Assembly (NCBI RefSeq): GCF_001625215.2
Contig: NC_030387.2
Span: 26,920,517 to 26,984,516 of the forward strand
DNA length: 64,000 nt
Direction: 5' to 3'
Source: Daucus carota subsp. sativus
Taxonomy: Eukaryota > Streptophyta > Magnoliopsida > Apiales > Apiaceae
Shown piece after piece: positions 10,550 through 22,784 of this stretch (positions are counted from its first letter, which is position 1; every line of letters starts with the position of its first letter). The position numbers were made by a program, and so were the translations under genes. Below the pieces are notes generated by a model. That model did not search any database. It was given only the letters and a program-made list of their open reading frames with translations, and was not told the origin of the DNA.

Positions 10550-12588
10550 GGGGGGATGGTTGGTGTAGATTAGAATAATGCTAAAGTTTTTTTTAAAAAG
10601 AAAATATTAAAATATCATGCTCTGGATTATAATGTGACACCGTCAGATATTTAGAAAAACAAATCTGAAAATTTAAACATGAAGTTGAAGGTCCTAATCA
10701 ACATTATTGGAGGTCCATTCATCATGATTCATGTGATTCAGCATGGCATAATTATATTTATGTTCATGTTTAGATAATTTATTTGATAAATCTCGAATTT
10801 AAATAGTCTTGAACACCATGTCCAATAAAGGACCAGAAAACAGAGTGATCACAAATTTTATGGCACAAAGACCCTTTAAAAGCGCAGAGTAAGGGGGGAA
10901 ATCCCAACTGAAAGAGCCTACACATCTTTAGATTACTACATGAAATCCATTCAGTTATTCATTTTTAAGTTTGTTTGTATTTTAGCTAACTTGTACCAGA
11001 ATGCTAGCAAGTTGCATTACTTTAGTGTTTGGCTTAAAATCCAGATTTCTTGTTTGATTTATGAACAGTGCTCCTACTCTGATATAAATAATAAAAATAT
11101 AAATTATATACAAATCAATATAGAATGATATCAAGTGTAGTGTTTTGGGAACAAGATCGATCTCGAGTGGATTTAAATGGAGTCTGGATAATTATATATG
11201 AGTAATGTATCATGTATTCGATTCATCAGCTAATCTTAGTAAGTAAAATAAAGTCAGATGCATATCCCTGCATCCGGTTATTAGTTTGCTGTTATGGTAT
11301 TATGTCGAGAAACTACATGTTTGTCACTTACTATTTTTTTTCAACTTAATTTTTCAAGGCTCTCATTATTTATACGGAGTGTCTAACCTGTGCACTCAGG
11401 GCACAGGATAAGTCATAAATTGCTATCATTAAATATACTGCTATCATTAAATATACTTTGACCTGGGTACAGGATAAGTCATAAATTGCTATCATTAAAT
11501 ATACTTTGACCTGCATAAGTATCAGTGTATACATTATAATGATTCAAACTCTTACTATATATTTATTTTTAATTCATCTTTCAAAATTTTATATTTATAA
11601 TAAAATATTATTTTATTTTGAAAGATACGGGAGAACATAAAATAATCTTTTTATCAAATTTTAATCGAATATAAAACAACTTTTAATTAATTTTATCCCA
11701 CAAAATAATAACAAGCCCCCCCTGCATATACACTAATTTTCTAATTAAAATAAGCCTCCTAACTAAAATCAACCAATTTAATATTTAATATTTATTTTAT
11801 AATTATAATTATTTTATTATTATTAAAAATATAAATAATAAAAATATTATACAATATAAAAATAAATAAAATATCAAAATTTCTTGATAGACATGAATGT
11901 TTGAATTTTCTGATAAGTACTTAATGCATTACTTATGATATCAGTGCTATGAAAACTATGTACATTAAATGTTCTAAACCTGTGCCCCGGGCACAGGTTA
12001 GACGGGCCCTTATTTATATTGCTGAGTTTTATTGGGTATTTCGTAGAATTTAACATGAATTTGCATCAATCGTCAACCACGTAATTAATGTTTGAATGAG
12101 ATATTATATAGTATTTTGCTTTCTGAAGACCCTAGATCAGGTTTAAATCTCGTTGTATATTATTGTCTCTTACATTTTCTGTACGAAGTTGTCTTCTAAT
12201 AATTTTTGCGCAAGTGAATATGTTTACCTGTGAGAGAGCGCGTGTACAAAATATAAATCATTCGCTTCAAATTCGGGAGCGTAATAGTATGCAAAAAATA
12301 TTTCTTTTTGGTTACTTTTATTTTTTTACTCATTCTTTTCTTTCAATCAACATAATAAGTTTGAGCACGATTGGATAGCGCAAGTGGCGGGCATATCCTC
12401 TGTTGTCCCGGGACACCGAACCTGGCTCACCCGAGAACAGTATCAGAATCCAATATTAAATCATGTTTTAGAATTAAAGTTTCAAATATCAGTATCAGAA
12501 TCCAATATTGTATCAAACTCATTTCTCACAGATAAGGCACCAAGAAACACGCACACAACACACACTGTGTGTAATCAGGCCTGCAGAA
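10550..12588. other. Intergenic DNA
   Basis: This region lies between two divergently oriented genes. The only structured part is the Mutator-like element at 11375-12009. The remainder is AT-rich with no supported gene. Confidence 0.55.
11375..12009. mobile_element. Mutator-like (MULE) MITE
   Basis: A perfect 9-bp direct repeat, ttatttata, flanks it at 11366-11374 and 12010-12018, as expected for Mutator-type elements. The ends share gtctaacctgtgc in inverted orientation. Near the left end a 36-bp block (caggataagtcataaattgc and onward) occurs twice in tandem, at about 11404 and 11470. The length is 635 bp and there is no transposase. Confidence 0.8.
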
Positions 12589-15500
12589 ATGGCTTACCTT
12601 CGGACGGCCATGGATTCAGAGTATTGGGACCTAAACATAGCAACCCCACAAAGCCTTCATGGGTCGGCTCGAGCTGTGCCTGGCGAATCAATGCCACTTG
12701 ATGGGACTAGAGCCAGTCGAGCCCTCAGGATTCAGCAGCTTTCTTTTTTGCGTAATGGGTTTCCTCTTGGTATTATTCCTGCTTATTCTCCACCTCTTAA
12801 TAAAGATTTGGGCCACTTTTCACTGCAGTCTCTGCTCTTCAAGACTGTTTCTTCTAATTGGTACTGCCCTTTCTTCCTTTTTGTTTTTATTGGAAGCACC
12901 CATGTTTGTTTGAGTGGTTTAAATGGTGTTTTGTGGGTTTAATTTTGGAAATTAGCAGTAAAGAAAACATGTTTGTATGATTATAATAGTGTTGTTTTGA
13001 GGGTTGATAATGTAACCCAGTAGCTTTTTACTTGTGGGGTTCTTGAATTGTTGGCGAAATAATGGACTTTGAGAATTGATAGCATGGTATTTTAATAGCA
13101 AGGTGGTATTTATGGTACATAACTACGAACGTCTCTTCTCTTTCAGACTGTTTCTTTTAATTGGTAATGCCCTTTCTTTCTTTTTTGTTTTTATTGGAAG
13201 ACCCCGTGTTTTTTTTAGTGAATTTAATGGGGTTTTGCGGGTTTAAATTTTGAAATTGGTCGTAAAGAAAACTTCTTTGTATGATTAATCATAGTGTTGT
13301 TTTCAGGGTTAACTTTGTAACCCAATAGCTTTTTATTTGTGGGATTCTTGAACTATCGACGTAATAATGGACTTCAAGAATTGATAGCATGATATTTTGA
13401 TCGCAAGGTTGTATTTATGGTACAAATCTACAAATGTCTGTACTGATGGCCTTGTGATATATTGTCTAGGTTGCATTTGTTGTACCTTGAGTATGAGCGT
13501 TCTGATCATTTGTACTGGTTATAAGGCTGATTGCTCTGAATTTTGTTTTTATAATGGAGAACTCAAATAGGTGGTTGGTTGTATGATTTTGTGTTAGTAC
13601 GCGTCAGGGTGTGTGTGTGTGTGTGTGTTGTGCGATTAATATCCACTCTTGTTTTATACTTTGATTAAAATAATGTTGCTTTGAGGGGTGAAATTGTGAT
13701 CTAATACTTTGTTACTTGTGGAACTGTGAGACAGTTGGTTAAAGAAGATAAGTTGAGATGATTGTTTGTTAATTTATGATTGCAATATTTTAAATTTTTG
13801 CTATTATTTTATACATATATGTTGGGCACCTTTGTCAGATTGTTGTACCTCTGCCTTTGGATTTACTAGGAGCATTGTATGATAATATACATGTGTCTAG
13901 GGTCGATTGTTTTGAGATTCTGTTTCTTTATGAATGTATTCTAAATTTCTAATAGAAAGAAATGAAAGGGATTTTTTTTTGAATGTTATTTATATCTTTG
14001 TTCAGGCATTTTAAGTTGAGCATGTCATAACTGGAGGCCTCTGAAGATGATTTGTTTGCCCTGAAAGTTTATGTGGGGTTTTTTTGTTGAATTATCTAGT
14101 ACTAGAATATAGTGCTGATATACCTACATTTATTTTTTGTAATAGAATTGACCCTGGTCTTTTTGTGATTTTTTTGCGTTGCACCGCAAAACAAATTCTT
14201 TATCCTTCAATCACTAACAAATAAATGTTTTTCCTTCACTCATGATTGATGAAATTTTTTATCCCAATTCAAAGAATAAAATTTGAGAAACATAGTCTAT
14301 TGGTTAGAGTATTGTTCTTTTACTTGGCACACCACTCGCCAACATGTGCTTGCAAATTCTTCTTCTAGAACTTGAAAGCTTGTGTCTTAGCATTTATTAT
14401 GTTCAGGTGGATTGGGTTAGTTGGGCAGATTCGTCCAAAGAAGCTAGTAGCAGCTATTGATAGAGATGGATCAGAGTCCGAAGCATATAAAGATATTCCA
14501 AAGAGACTCTTGGATAAGTCACTTTATTCCATCGCATTGTGCTCACAGCTAGCTGTGACACCCAGAACTTCAGTATTCTTGAGCACTGAAGGGCAAGGTG
14601 AAAAGAAGAAACGCAGCACAAAGGCCATGCTCTTTCATAAGGCAAGCACAGTTCCTAACTTTATTGATCTCTTATGGGGTTACCTGTACAGCTGTACTGG
14701 TAGCGTGTACATGTGTTGTGTTCTCTTCTTTTTGTTAGGCATATTTTTCTTGTAAAGGAATGTTCCTATATTTAAATATTGCCATATGATCCTTTTTTAT
14801 ATGTTCTTGTTTCCCCCATCCCGTTCTCACCCTGCCACACTAATTAGGTTTACTTCTATATTGTATTAGTTGAACTTTAGTAGGATAATGGTGATTGATG
14901 TCTTTAAGATACAGTTCAGCTACTGTGTCATCATTAAAAGAACTATTGTTGAAATGGATTAATCTTGGGGTTCGCTATTACTCTAGTAATAGGGTTTTCA
15001 CTTTATAAATGGATAAATCTACATGACATTGAAGAGTAAGCCAGCAGTGTGTGTCAAAGTAGATAGTATATATATTTCTTCCTGTGCAATTCTTTTTGTG
15101 CCACCTTAATAGGCGGGTTGCAATTCCTATAGCTCTGCCTATTATGTCTGAATATAACATAATGCCACTTGCTTCAGCGATGGCACTTGTAAATAGCAAT
15201 ATAGAAACTAATTTGCCCTATTCCCTTGTTTCAACACTCTTTTGATGTTTTTTTGTTTGTAATCAGTGGCTTCTTTTCCTTGACTAGTATTTGTAGTGTG
15301 ATGCGAAATCAAGCTTTATAAATTGAACCAATGAAACTGTTGCTAGTTGCTTTATATAATTGGTGCAAAGTTTGTTGCAACTTTCCAAGAGATGCTGCAT
15401 GCATACTACTTATAGAGACTTCATGATTCGCTCTCTAAGCTTTCAAATATCTAGACTTCACCTTACGAATTATAGTAGCTAGGGCTGTCAAAAAAATCCG

Positions 15501-18500
15501 AAAAATCCGTTACCGTATCCGGGAAAAAGCGGATATAATCCGTATCCGGAATAAAACGGATATTATCCGTATTCGAATCCGGGGTTTGCGGATACGGATA
15601 TGGATATAGGCGAATCCGTATCCGAAAATATCCGTATCCGAAATTATTATTATATGTATATAATAATATTTATATAAATTTATTATTTACTTATATTTTT
15701 TATTTTATCATATAAATTTTGAAAAAGAATTAATATTTAAAATAAAAAAGAAACATTAAGTATCTTGCAAATGGAGAAAATGGAACTATCTTCATCAAAC
15801 TTTTTCTTTTTAAAAATTGTTGCAAATAGTGTTGTTTTGTGATTTTAAGTTGTTAAAATTAATATTTTGTTCGAAATATTTGGCCTGAATGCCCAAACTT
15901 CTGTTGAAGTATGTTATTAATTTCTGATTGGGTATACATATGCTGTTGAACGGTTCAAAATATGTTTTTTTAATTAATCTCAGAATGTATATTTAATTTT
16001 TGGTGATGTTTGAAAAAGCGGATACGGATATTATCCGTATCCGGATAATATCCGGCCGGATACGGATACGGATCTTTTTATTCTAAAATTTGCGTATCCG
16101 GATCCGGATCCGATTTTGAGTAAGCGGATACGGATACGGATATGGGCAAATCCGTATCCGTTTGACACCCCTAATAGTAGCAATACATGGAGCCTGTGTT
16201 TGTATTGATATTTTATAATCCATAGTCATGTTTATTATTTTAATAATATACTGTAGTACTCTTCAAAAATATTTATGCAGATGTTCCTCCGTCTGCATTA
16301 AACTTTGTGCTCTAGGTTTCATAGAATTTGAAGCCAAAATGCTTAAAACTTTACATATATTCGCAAGTTGTGTCTTAAATCTGAAGCGATTTTAAAGATG
16401 GTTAGGCTGGCTGGTCATATTATTAAGAAAAGGAAAATTCTAGATCCCATTAAATTTTCCTTTCCCGATAATTGACAAGTATGATTTTTGTAGATACGGC
16501 GCCAAACCTGCCTATATATACGGCGTACATGCATAAGCGTTATCTTGTGCCCATGATTATACCGTTTGTATTAGGGAGAGGTGAAGAGAGCTATAGTGTA
16601 TATGCTGGCAACAGATTATACACATTGCATGCAATTTCAGTATCCTACATTTTAAGTTTTGAAGTGTAACTCCATTGAATTCCTTATATAATCACCCAGT
16701 AATGCCTTTACGGTCAATATATATGAATTCTTACATTTTGATCTGTATATATTAGATTTGTCTGGTCTTTTGTACTTATATTATAATTGCAGCTGTTTAG
16801 GATGATCTTAATTTTCTTTCTATTCTGGCAGCTCCCTAATCATGATATTACTTTGGAAGCAGCATGGCCTGAGCTGTTTGTGGACCAGAAAGGAAATTAC
16901 TGGGACGTGCCTGAGTCAATATCCTTAGACTGTGCCTCCGTCGTGTCTGAATCTGGGCTTCGGTATCGTCTTGGTCTACACAATAACAGGGGAAAACCTC
17001 TAGCTGAAAATCTCCTTGACGATGAGGCACCTCCTGCTCTAATGCCTGGATTAGCGGCAAAAGCTGCCTTTTCTTATGAGAAAAGCAGGGATATTTGGAG
17101 GGCTAGGGAAAAGAAAGAGGATTGTATTGTAAAGACGAAAAGAGGAGAGCTCTGGAGGCCTGCATATGATGTTCGACTCAAGGAGCCTCATCTAGCCGTT
17201 TCTGGAATTATTGGTACACTTTCATGCCTTAAAAAATATACTTTTGTGCTTATCAAGTACATACATTCCCTCTTGGTGTATGTAATGTACAGTAACCGTA
17301 TAATGCAGAGCAATATATAAATACTCATAGTAGCAATAATTTCCGTCGTTGAGCCCCCTCTTTGCTTGGAGTGATATTGCAAAACTTCATGTTATCGTTG
17401 CACTTTTGATATTTACTCTGAACAGCAAAAGTCCTATTGACGCATATTACCACATTCCATGTAAAGATAAGTTTCATGGCATATTTACTGTTCCAATGTT
17501 AAATCTTTATTGCACACAAAAAAATTATGCAGTGATGCATCCTTTACATGCTCATATTCCTTTTGAAGAAAACTAGTCCGGGTAATGTTTCCCTTAAATT
17601 TTCTGGACTTCATAGAGGTGGATACTCAAATAGTGGCAGTCACCTCTTCAGAGGCAGCTACTTTTATTTGCTGTCTTTTGTAATTTCCTGGACTATTACA
17701 CAACATAGTAAAAATAATAAAGGTATGATGATGGTTAGGCAAGAATTCTGGCTGTAAAGAGGATCAAGTTATTAGTTACCATATAATGCAGAACTGAGGA
17801 CATGTATACAAATGTGAGTTAATGAACTAAGCATAAATAGTTGACAGAAGTCTAAAAATGACACAGAACATGTAATCAGTAAATTAACTTGTGCAACCAA
17901 TTTCTATTCTGAACGAACATCGCCTATAAGAACTAATACTTTTTCTATTAAAGAAAATTGCCCCATTAACTTTAGATGGAGTTGTGAAATCCCGAGTAAT
18001 CTACCAGGTCATAATACTTGGTTCCTCTTTTCCTTGTCACTGTCTGAGTGTTTGTAAAGCTTCATAAGATGATCAGGCTACATGAATTATTGTATTAGTT
18101 TCACAAGCAGGATAAATGGCAGTGAAATATCACTAATGCTTAAACGAATATCTTTAAGAGTCTCAAAATTTTATTATCAATTTCCACATCTTATATATTT
18201 TATTAGTAAGTGTATTATTATATTATTTTTTTTGGCTAATTTGTATCATCTATTATATTGTAGGGCCTTTGATATATGGATCTATGTTTCCTCGGAAAAT
18301 GTTGATAACTTATTTTTATTCTATGCATTAGGTGGTACTTGCAGTGCCTTGTTCGCAAGAGGAAAGAGCTCTGCATCTGTTGAGTCATCAGAAGATGGGA
18401 GCAGCACTTCTTTGGATGCTAAGCGAGCTACTTCTCTCAATTCTGATTTGTTTGGGTCAGTTTGCTGTACTTTCCAACTTGGGAAATTTAGGAAGGCATT

Positions 18501-19258
18501 TGGGGACCTCAGTAGGATAGATGCTCGCCTGAATATATCGTCAGCTTCTGCTTTAGCCAGAGCTTCCAACATTTTTGGGAAAGCAACTGGTAACAAAGTG
18601 GAAAACTCACTGTCTTCTCCCAGGCTCAATCTGATCCTTCAGCAGCAGGTATTTGAATTCGTATATTAATGTCGTGCCTTAAGTTTAAACTTCATATAGA
18701 GCATGTATAGTGCAGCATTAATTTTTTTTTTCCCTTATATATCTGGCATCTGTGTGAACTATAAATTCCAACTATAACCACTGTTGTGTTGAATTCTTTT
18801 TTCTTTTTTCTTTTCTGCATTGAAGCTTTCGAAATTCTGGGCATTTGTTAGTTGTTTGTTAGCTGCTCAAGCTTAATATATTTTAGTTAGTTGCGTGGTT
18901 GGTTCTACTTTTCATTCTAAAGCTTGTTTATTATACAATGTACGTAATGTGGAATAGATATATTACGCGTATTATGGTATTCAGAAGTGTCCTCTGGAGT
19001 CTGGAGTGGAAAGTTTCATTGCCATCATCCTTAAGAACCATGTTTTCTCTTTTGCAGATTCTGGGGCCACTTGTCTTTCGAGTAGACTCCAAGTTTTCAC
19101 TTGAGTCATCTTCACATAGGAAAATTGATCCACGATTGGAAGATACTATTTACAGCTTGAATTACTCCCTAAGACTCCTGAGCTCGGGTAAAGTAGTAGC
19201 ATGGTACTCCCCAAAACGAAAGGAGGGTATGGTTGAGTTGCGGTTATTTGAGTTCTAA
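12589..19258 (+). CDS. TGD4-like lipid-transfer protein
   Basis: There are five exons: 12589-12860, 14407-14641, 16832-17213, 18332-18648 and 19058-19258, giving 468 residues. The start is MAYLRTAMDSEYWDLNIATP, the middle has LPNHDITLEAAWPELFVDQ and WDVPESISLD, and the end is KVVAWYSPKRKEGMVELRLF. These match TGD4-family proteins as I recall them, closest to the Arabidopsis At2g44640 type rather than TGD4 itself. TGD4 is a beta-barrel protein of the outer chloroplast envelope that binds phosphatidic acid and takes part in ER-to-plastid lipid import. The role of this paralog is inferred. Intron 2 has a GC donor (AAG|GCAAGC). Intron 1 holds a tandem duplication that includes the exon 1 end, and intron 2 holds a hAT element. 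Confidence 0.9.
12838..13443 (+). repeat. Two-copy tandem duplication spanning an exon end
   Basis: Copy 1 (about 12838-13140) and copy 2 (about 13141-13443) are offset by 303 bp and similar throughout, for example in the shared words gactgtttctt and gaattgatagcatg. Copy 1 starts inside exon 1 of the TGD4-like gene, so copy 2 carries a second copy of the exon end and donor (aattg|gta). Confidence 0.85.
15480..16173. mobile_element. hAT-like element rich in cgtatccg repeats
   Basis: The ends tagggctgtcaaa and, reverse-complemented, taggggtgtcaaa form the terminal inverted repeat. The 8-bp duplication atagtagc flanks both sides (15472-15479 and 16174-16181). Both subterminal regions are dense arrays of gtatccg/cggatac words, while the centre is AT-rich. 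It is 694 bp and lies in intron 2 of the TGD4-like gene. Confidence 0.9.
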
Positions 19259-21850
19259 AATAGTCCTGTTACTCATTTTTGAAGCTTAGCGAGTGGTTAC
19301 ATTCTTCATTCTTGAAACATGTTCTAGAGGAGAAGCCAATTTTCTAGGCCATTGCTTGTTGTAGGCAGCTTAATTTTGTTAAGAGTCATATATTCAGAAG
19401 TGAAATGACATGGTTCTTATATTCACCTTGTTTTTAAATGGTTTATTGGTTTTAGTTGGTACTTTGATATCCACTTAAAGTTTCTATATTGTTTTAACTA
19501 CCAAGAAAATGAAGCAGGAATTTTAATTGTTTGTGTATTTTTCTATTTACTCAATTTAAGCTCCATAAAGGATTCTTAAACATAATTTACCCTGTACTTT
19601 TTGTATATATAACATAATTTGTCACTGATCGATATTTCCATTGTAAAATATACTTTCCGGGTATAAATCTTTATACAAAAGAAAAATATTAAGGTACGTA
19701 AGCAGATTTAGCTGATACGACAAAAATATGAACGGGCCTACTGTACATGCAGATGTTAACACAAAAATATTAGGGGGCGTTTGGCTTAATTTAAAAGTGT
19801 GACTTATTGCTTAAAATAAAGAATTGGATTATAATTGATAAGTGAACTTGACTTATAAGTTATTAAAAGTGTTTGAATAACTTTTTCTTATAAGTCAATT
19901 GAGTGTTTGGTAATTTAAATGTATAAATTTTAAAAAAAATCAAATTATTAAAATATTAAAAACTTTATTAATAAATAAATTTTATTATATATTAAAATTT
20001 TTAAAACTTCATAATAAATGCAAATCACGGGAAAAGCTAAAAAAAAGCTAGCATGTCTAGCTTCCAGCTTCTGGCTTAAAAACCCAAAATAAGCACTTCT
20101 GCTTATTTTTGCCAAACACCACATAAAAAGTAGAAGCTGCTTAAAGTGCTAAAAGAAGCCCGGAAGCACTTATAAGAAGCTTAGCCAAACACCCACTTAA
20201 AAATAGATCCTTGTGCAACTGCAAGGTAAAAGTGCCATTGTCATCAAGTGTCGAACTTCGATAAATTACAAAATTTCATTGAAGAGATATTGGTTCGAGG
20301 TGTTTGTAGTGCTTACTCATGGGGATGGGGCACACAAACAAACGGTATTTTAAAAGTTTGTGACTAATGGGAATTAATCTGTGTGTGATTGCTGTTTGGA
20401 CAGATTTCTTTTCGATTAATTGTCAATCGGGATAGAAATTGTTTTTTTAATCGGCTGAAAATCAGGTTAATTGTTTAAAAATTGGTATAATGGATCAGAC
20501 TTCGTTAATTACATACAAATTAAAATTTATAAAAATATAAAGTAAAATTTTATTTTATTAATAAAAAGATGTAATGTTTTATGTGATAACTTAAAAATAC
20601 ATATATAATTGTTAATGATATTTGTTGTACAGATAATAAATAATATTTTTGTGATATATTAATTTTTACCATTTTGACGTTATAAAACTATACATTTATA
20701 TTATATAAAAGATAAATATATATTATTTTCAAAATAATATTAAATTATTTCCAATTAATGATTCAACTAATCATTGATTATTCAATTAATCTCTGGGTTA
20801 TTTTCTAGACAGTGCCTTCACCGAGTAATGCTGATTACTGTTTTTTACAAGACTCCTAAAAATTATTTTTCATTTAGATGAAAGATTTTTATTGCAAAAT
20901 TTTTTGTGCGTGTCATCACGAGATTGGAGTTAATATAAATCTTACACCTGACTAAAAAGTAGAGTTAGAATGTAATCACTTGTGCACAGTAGAAATCGAA
21001 ATATTAAAATATAATAATCATATTTAACATAATATTTCAATTTTTATATCGAATTAAAACTTAGATTCAAAATTTTCATTTTCTCTATTTCGTTTAAATG
21101 TTTTTAATTTTTTAAAAGTATTTTAATGTTTAAAAAAATTCACATCTAAATATAGCTATTTTAAACAAAATTTATATCAAATAAAAATTTCGCAATTTAA
21201 ACTTTAAGTTGGTGCAAAACTTATAAATTTTGTGTTAATTTATATGATAATGAAAAATATAATTTAAACAAAACAGTTTATCGTTTTAGTTAAAAAAAAA
21301 AAAACTTTATAGTTACGGCATTTTCCCATATTTTTCTTATAATAATTGTCGAAAATAGTAGATAAAAGATTGATCTAAAACAAATACGTTAGGTCTCGCA
21401 AGTCGCACACAATACTCAAAAAGTTAAATTAAACATGAGTAATTAATTTTATTTTAACAGGAAAAGAATAATTTATTAACTAAAAATCCAACATGCAAAT
21501 ATGCATAGTCCCTCTATTTCACAAAGAGACGTGTAAGAATAACAATAATTTTTTAACCAGTAAAGGGAAACTTAGATCCCAAGAAAGTGTATTACAGAGA
21601 ACGTGTATGAAAAGGAGAGACATGTTCGTATTAGGAGCATAATTAAGAGTAATTATCTCTACTAATCTAGATATATATAGGAGTAACTAACAATAAACAC
21701 ACCGCCTAATGTTCTTCTACAAGACAAAGGACTTACCATTCAGATTCTCATTAGGCATTGCCGCATTGCAGACTCTATCGTTTGTCTATATAATACATGT
21801 CAGATATTTCGAAAGATTAGAGTAAATAACACATTGCAGGAAAAGCTACA
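19259..21850. other. Intergenic DNA
   Basis: Very AT-rich and without a supported gene, apart from the Harbinger-like element at 19773-20196. TATATAA at 21787-21793 precedes the next ORF by 58 bp. Confidence 0.55.
19773..20196. mobile_element. Harbinger/Tourist-like MITE
   Basis: The termini are gggggcgtttggc and, reverse-complemented, gtgggtgtttggc, flanked by TTA on both sides (19770-19772 and 20197-20199). It is 424 bp, and the inner halves are also partly complementary (gcttaa/ttaagc words). Confidence 0.8.
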
Positions 21851-22282
21851 ATGCAGGAGACTGATAATGGTCGAGAATTGAACAAACTCTATAGGTCTGC
21901 AGCAGCAGATAAGGAGTTTCTGAGAATGCTGATCGGAGAAGAGAAAAAAGAACGTGGTTTAACACATGAAACGTCTCTGTCAAAAAAATCCTTAGATCGT
22001 CTGCTTAGTCAGGAGGACGATTACAGCGATGATCACTACCGTAAAAACTGTAGACAGAGATTTCTAAGAAGTTATAGGTTGGTTGGAGAGGAAAAGGCTG
22101 AGAAGAAGAATAGAACCTGGCTAGAGAAGAAGCAAGCGTCCATGGAAGTTTACAACTCTGTGACCAAGGCTACAATATGTTATAAGTTGTGTTATGTCAT
22201 CAACACTGCTGTGTTTTGTTCCTGCAACTATATGGCCAATCAGTACAGATGTGTTACTAGGATTGCTAAAAGAAAAGGGTGA
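21851..22282 (+). CDS. Orphan 143-residue ORF, function unknown
   Basis: An intact frame of 143 codons starts at ATG 21851, 58 bp after a TATATAA. The first 95 residues are strongly charged and helix-prone (EFLRMLIGEEKKERG, LVGEEKAEKKNRTWLEKK). The last 45 are Cys-rich and less polar (CYKLCYVINTAVFCSCNYM). I do not recognise the family and see no clear domain. The charged part looks coding, but the Cys-rich tail could be read-through past an unrecognised splice donor. The ORF lies just downstream of the Cpn10 gene, convergent with it. It may be a lineage-specific gene or chance. Confidence 0.4.
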   Translation: MQETDNGRELNKLYRSAAADKEFLRMLIGEEKKERGLTHETSLSKKSLDRLLSQEDDYSDDHYRKNCRQRFLRSYRLVGEEKAEKKNRTWLEKKQASMEVYNSVTKATICYKLCYVINTAVFCSCNYMANQYRCVTRIAKRKG

Positions 22283-22784
22283 TTACAGAGATAACAATGT
22301 AAATAATATTTTTACTGCTTGTTCTGTTATTCTAGTTTCAAAGCCACCTTGTTCATTATTGTGTTTGAGATATGGTGTCCATGTTTTTTCCAGATAAAAA
22401 AACAGCATTTACAGATAATGAAATCTCTGATCCTACACTAAATCCAATACATAGCATTGAATTTACATTAAGATGAGATTTAACAAAATTTCCAGTTTGA
22501 TATGTGCTCAATAACTATGGAGCAAGGTCTGTAAACAACAGCAGCTGGCTGTGTACAACTACAAACCGAGACGACGACAAGCACATATAGGAAACTAACA
22601 AGTTTTAACATCTTTAACATGAGAAGATTCAAAGACAACAAAATTGTTTTTTCCATATTTGTTTGATAACAATTATATTTTGAGAAAACAATGCTAAATA
22701 GGCAATTCTCCAAATTTGCAACAATCAAGGATCTGCAAAACCCAACATTTCTCTCAAGTCTAACATTCGCATAAAACTTGGCTT
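22283..22784. other. 3' flank shared by convergent genes
   Basis: This contains the 3'UTR of Cpn10 (minus) and the end of the orphan ORF transcript (plus). No other feature is seen. Confidence 0.5.

Noticed and set aside
16472-16669. 65-residue frame upstream of TGD4-like exon 3
   Set aside because: It lies within the intron, and the family sequence continues directly from exon 2 to 16832.
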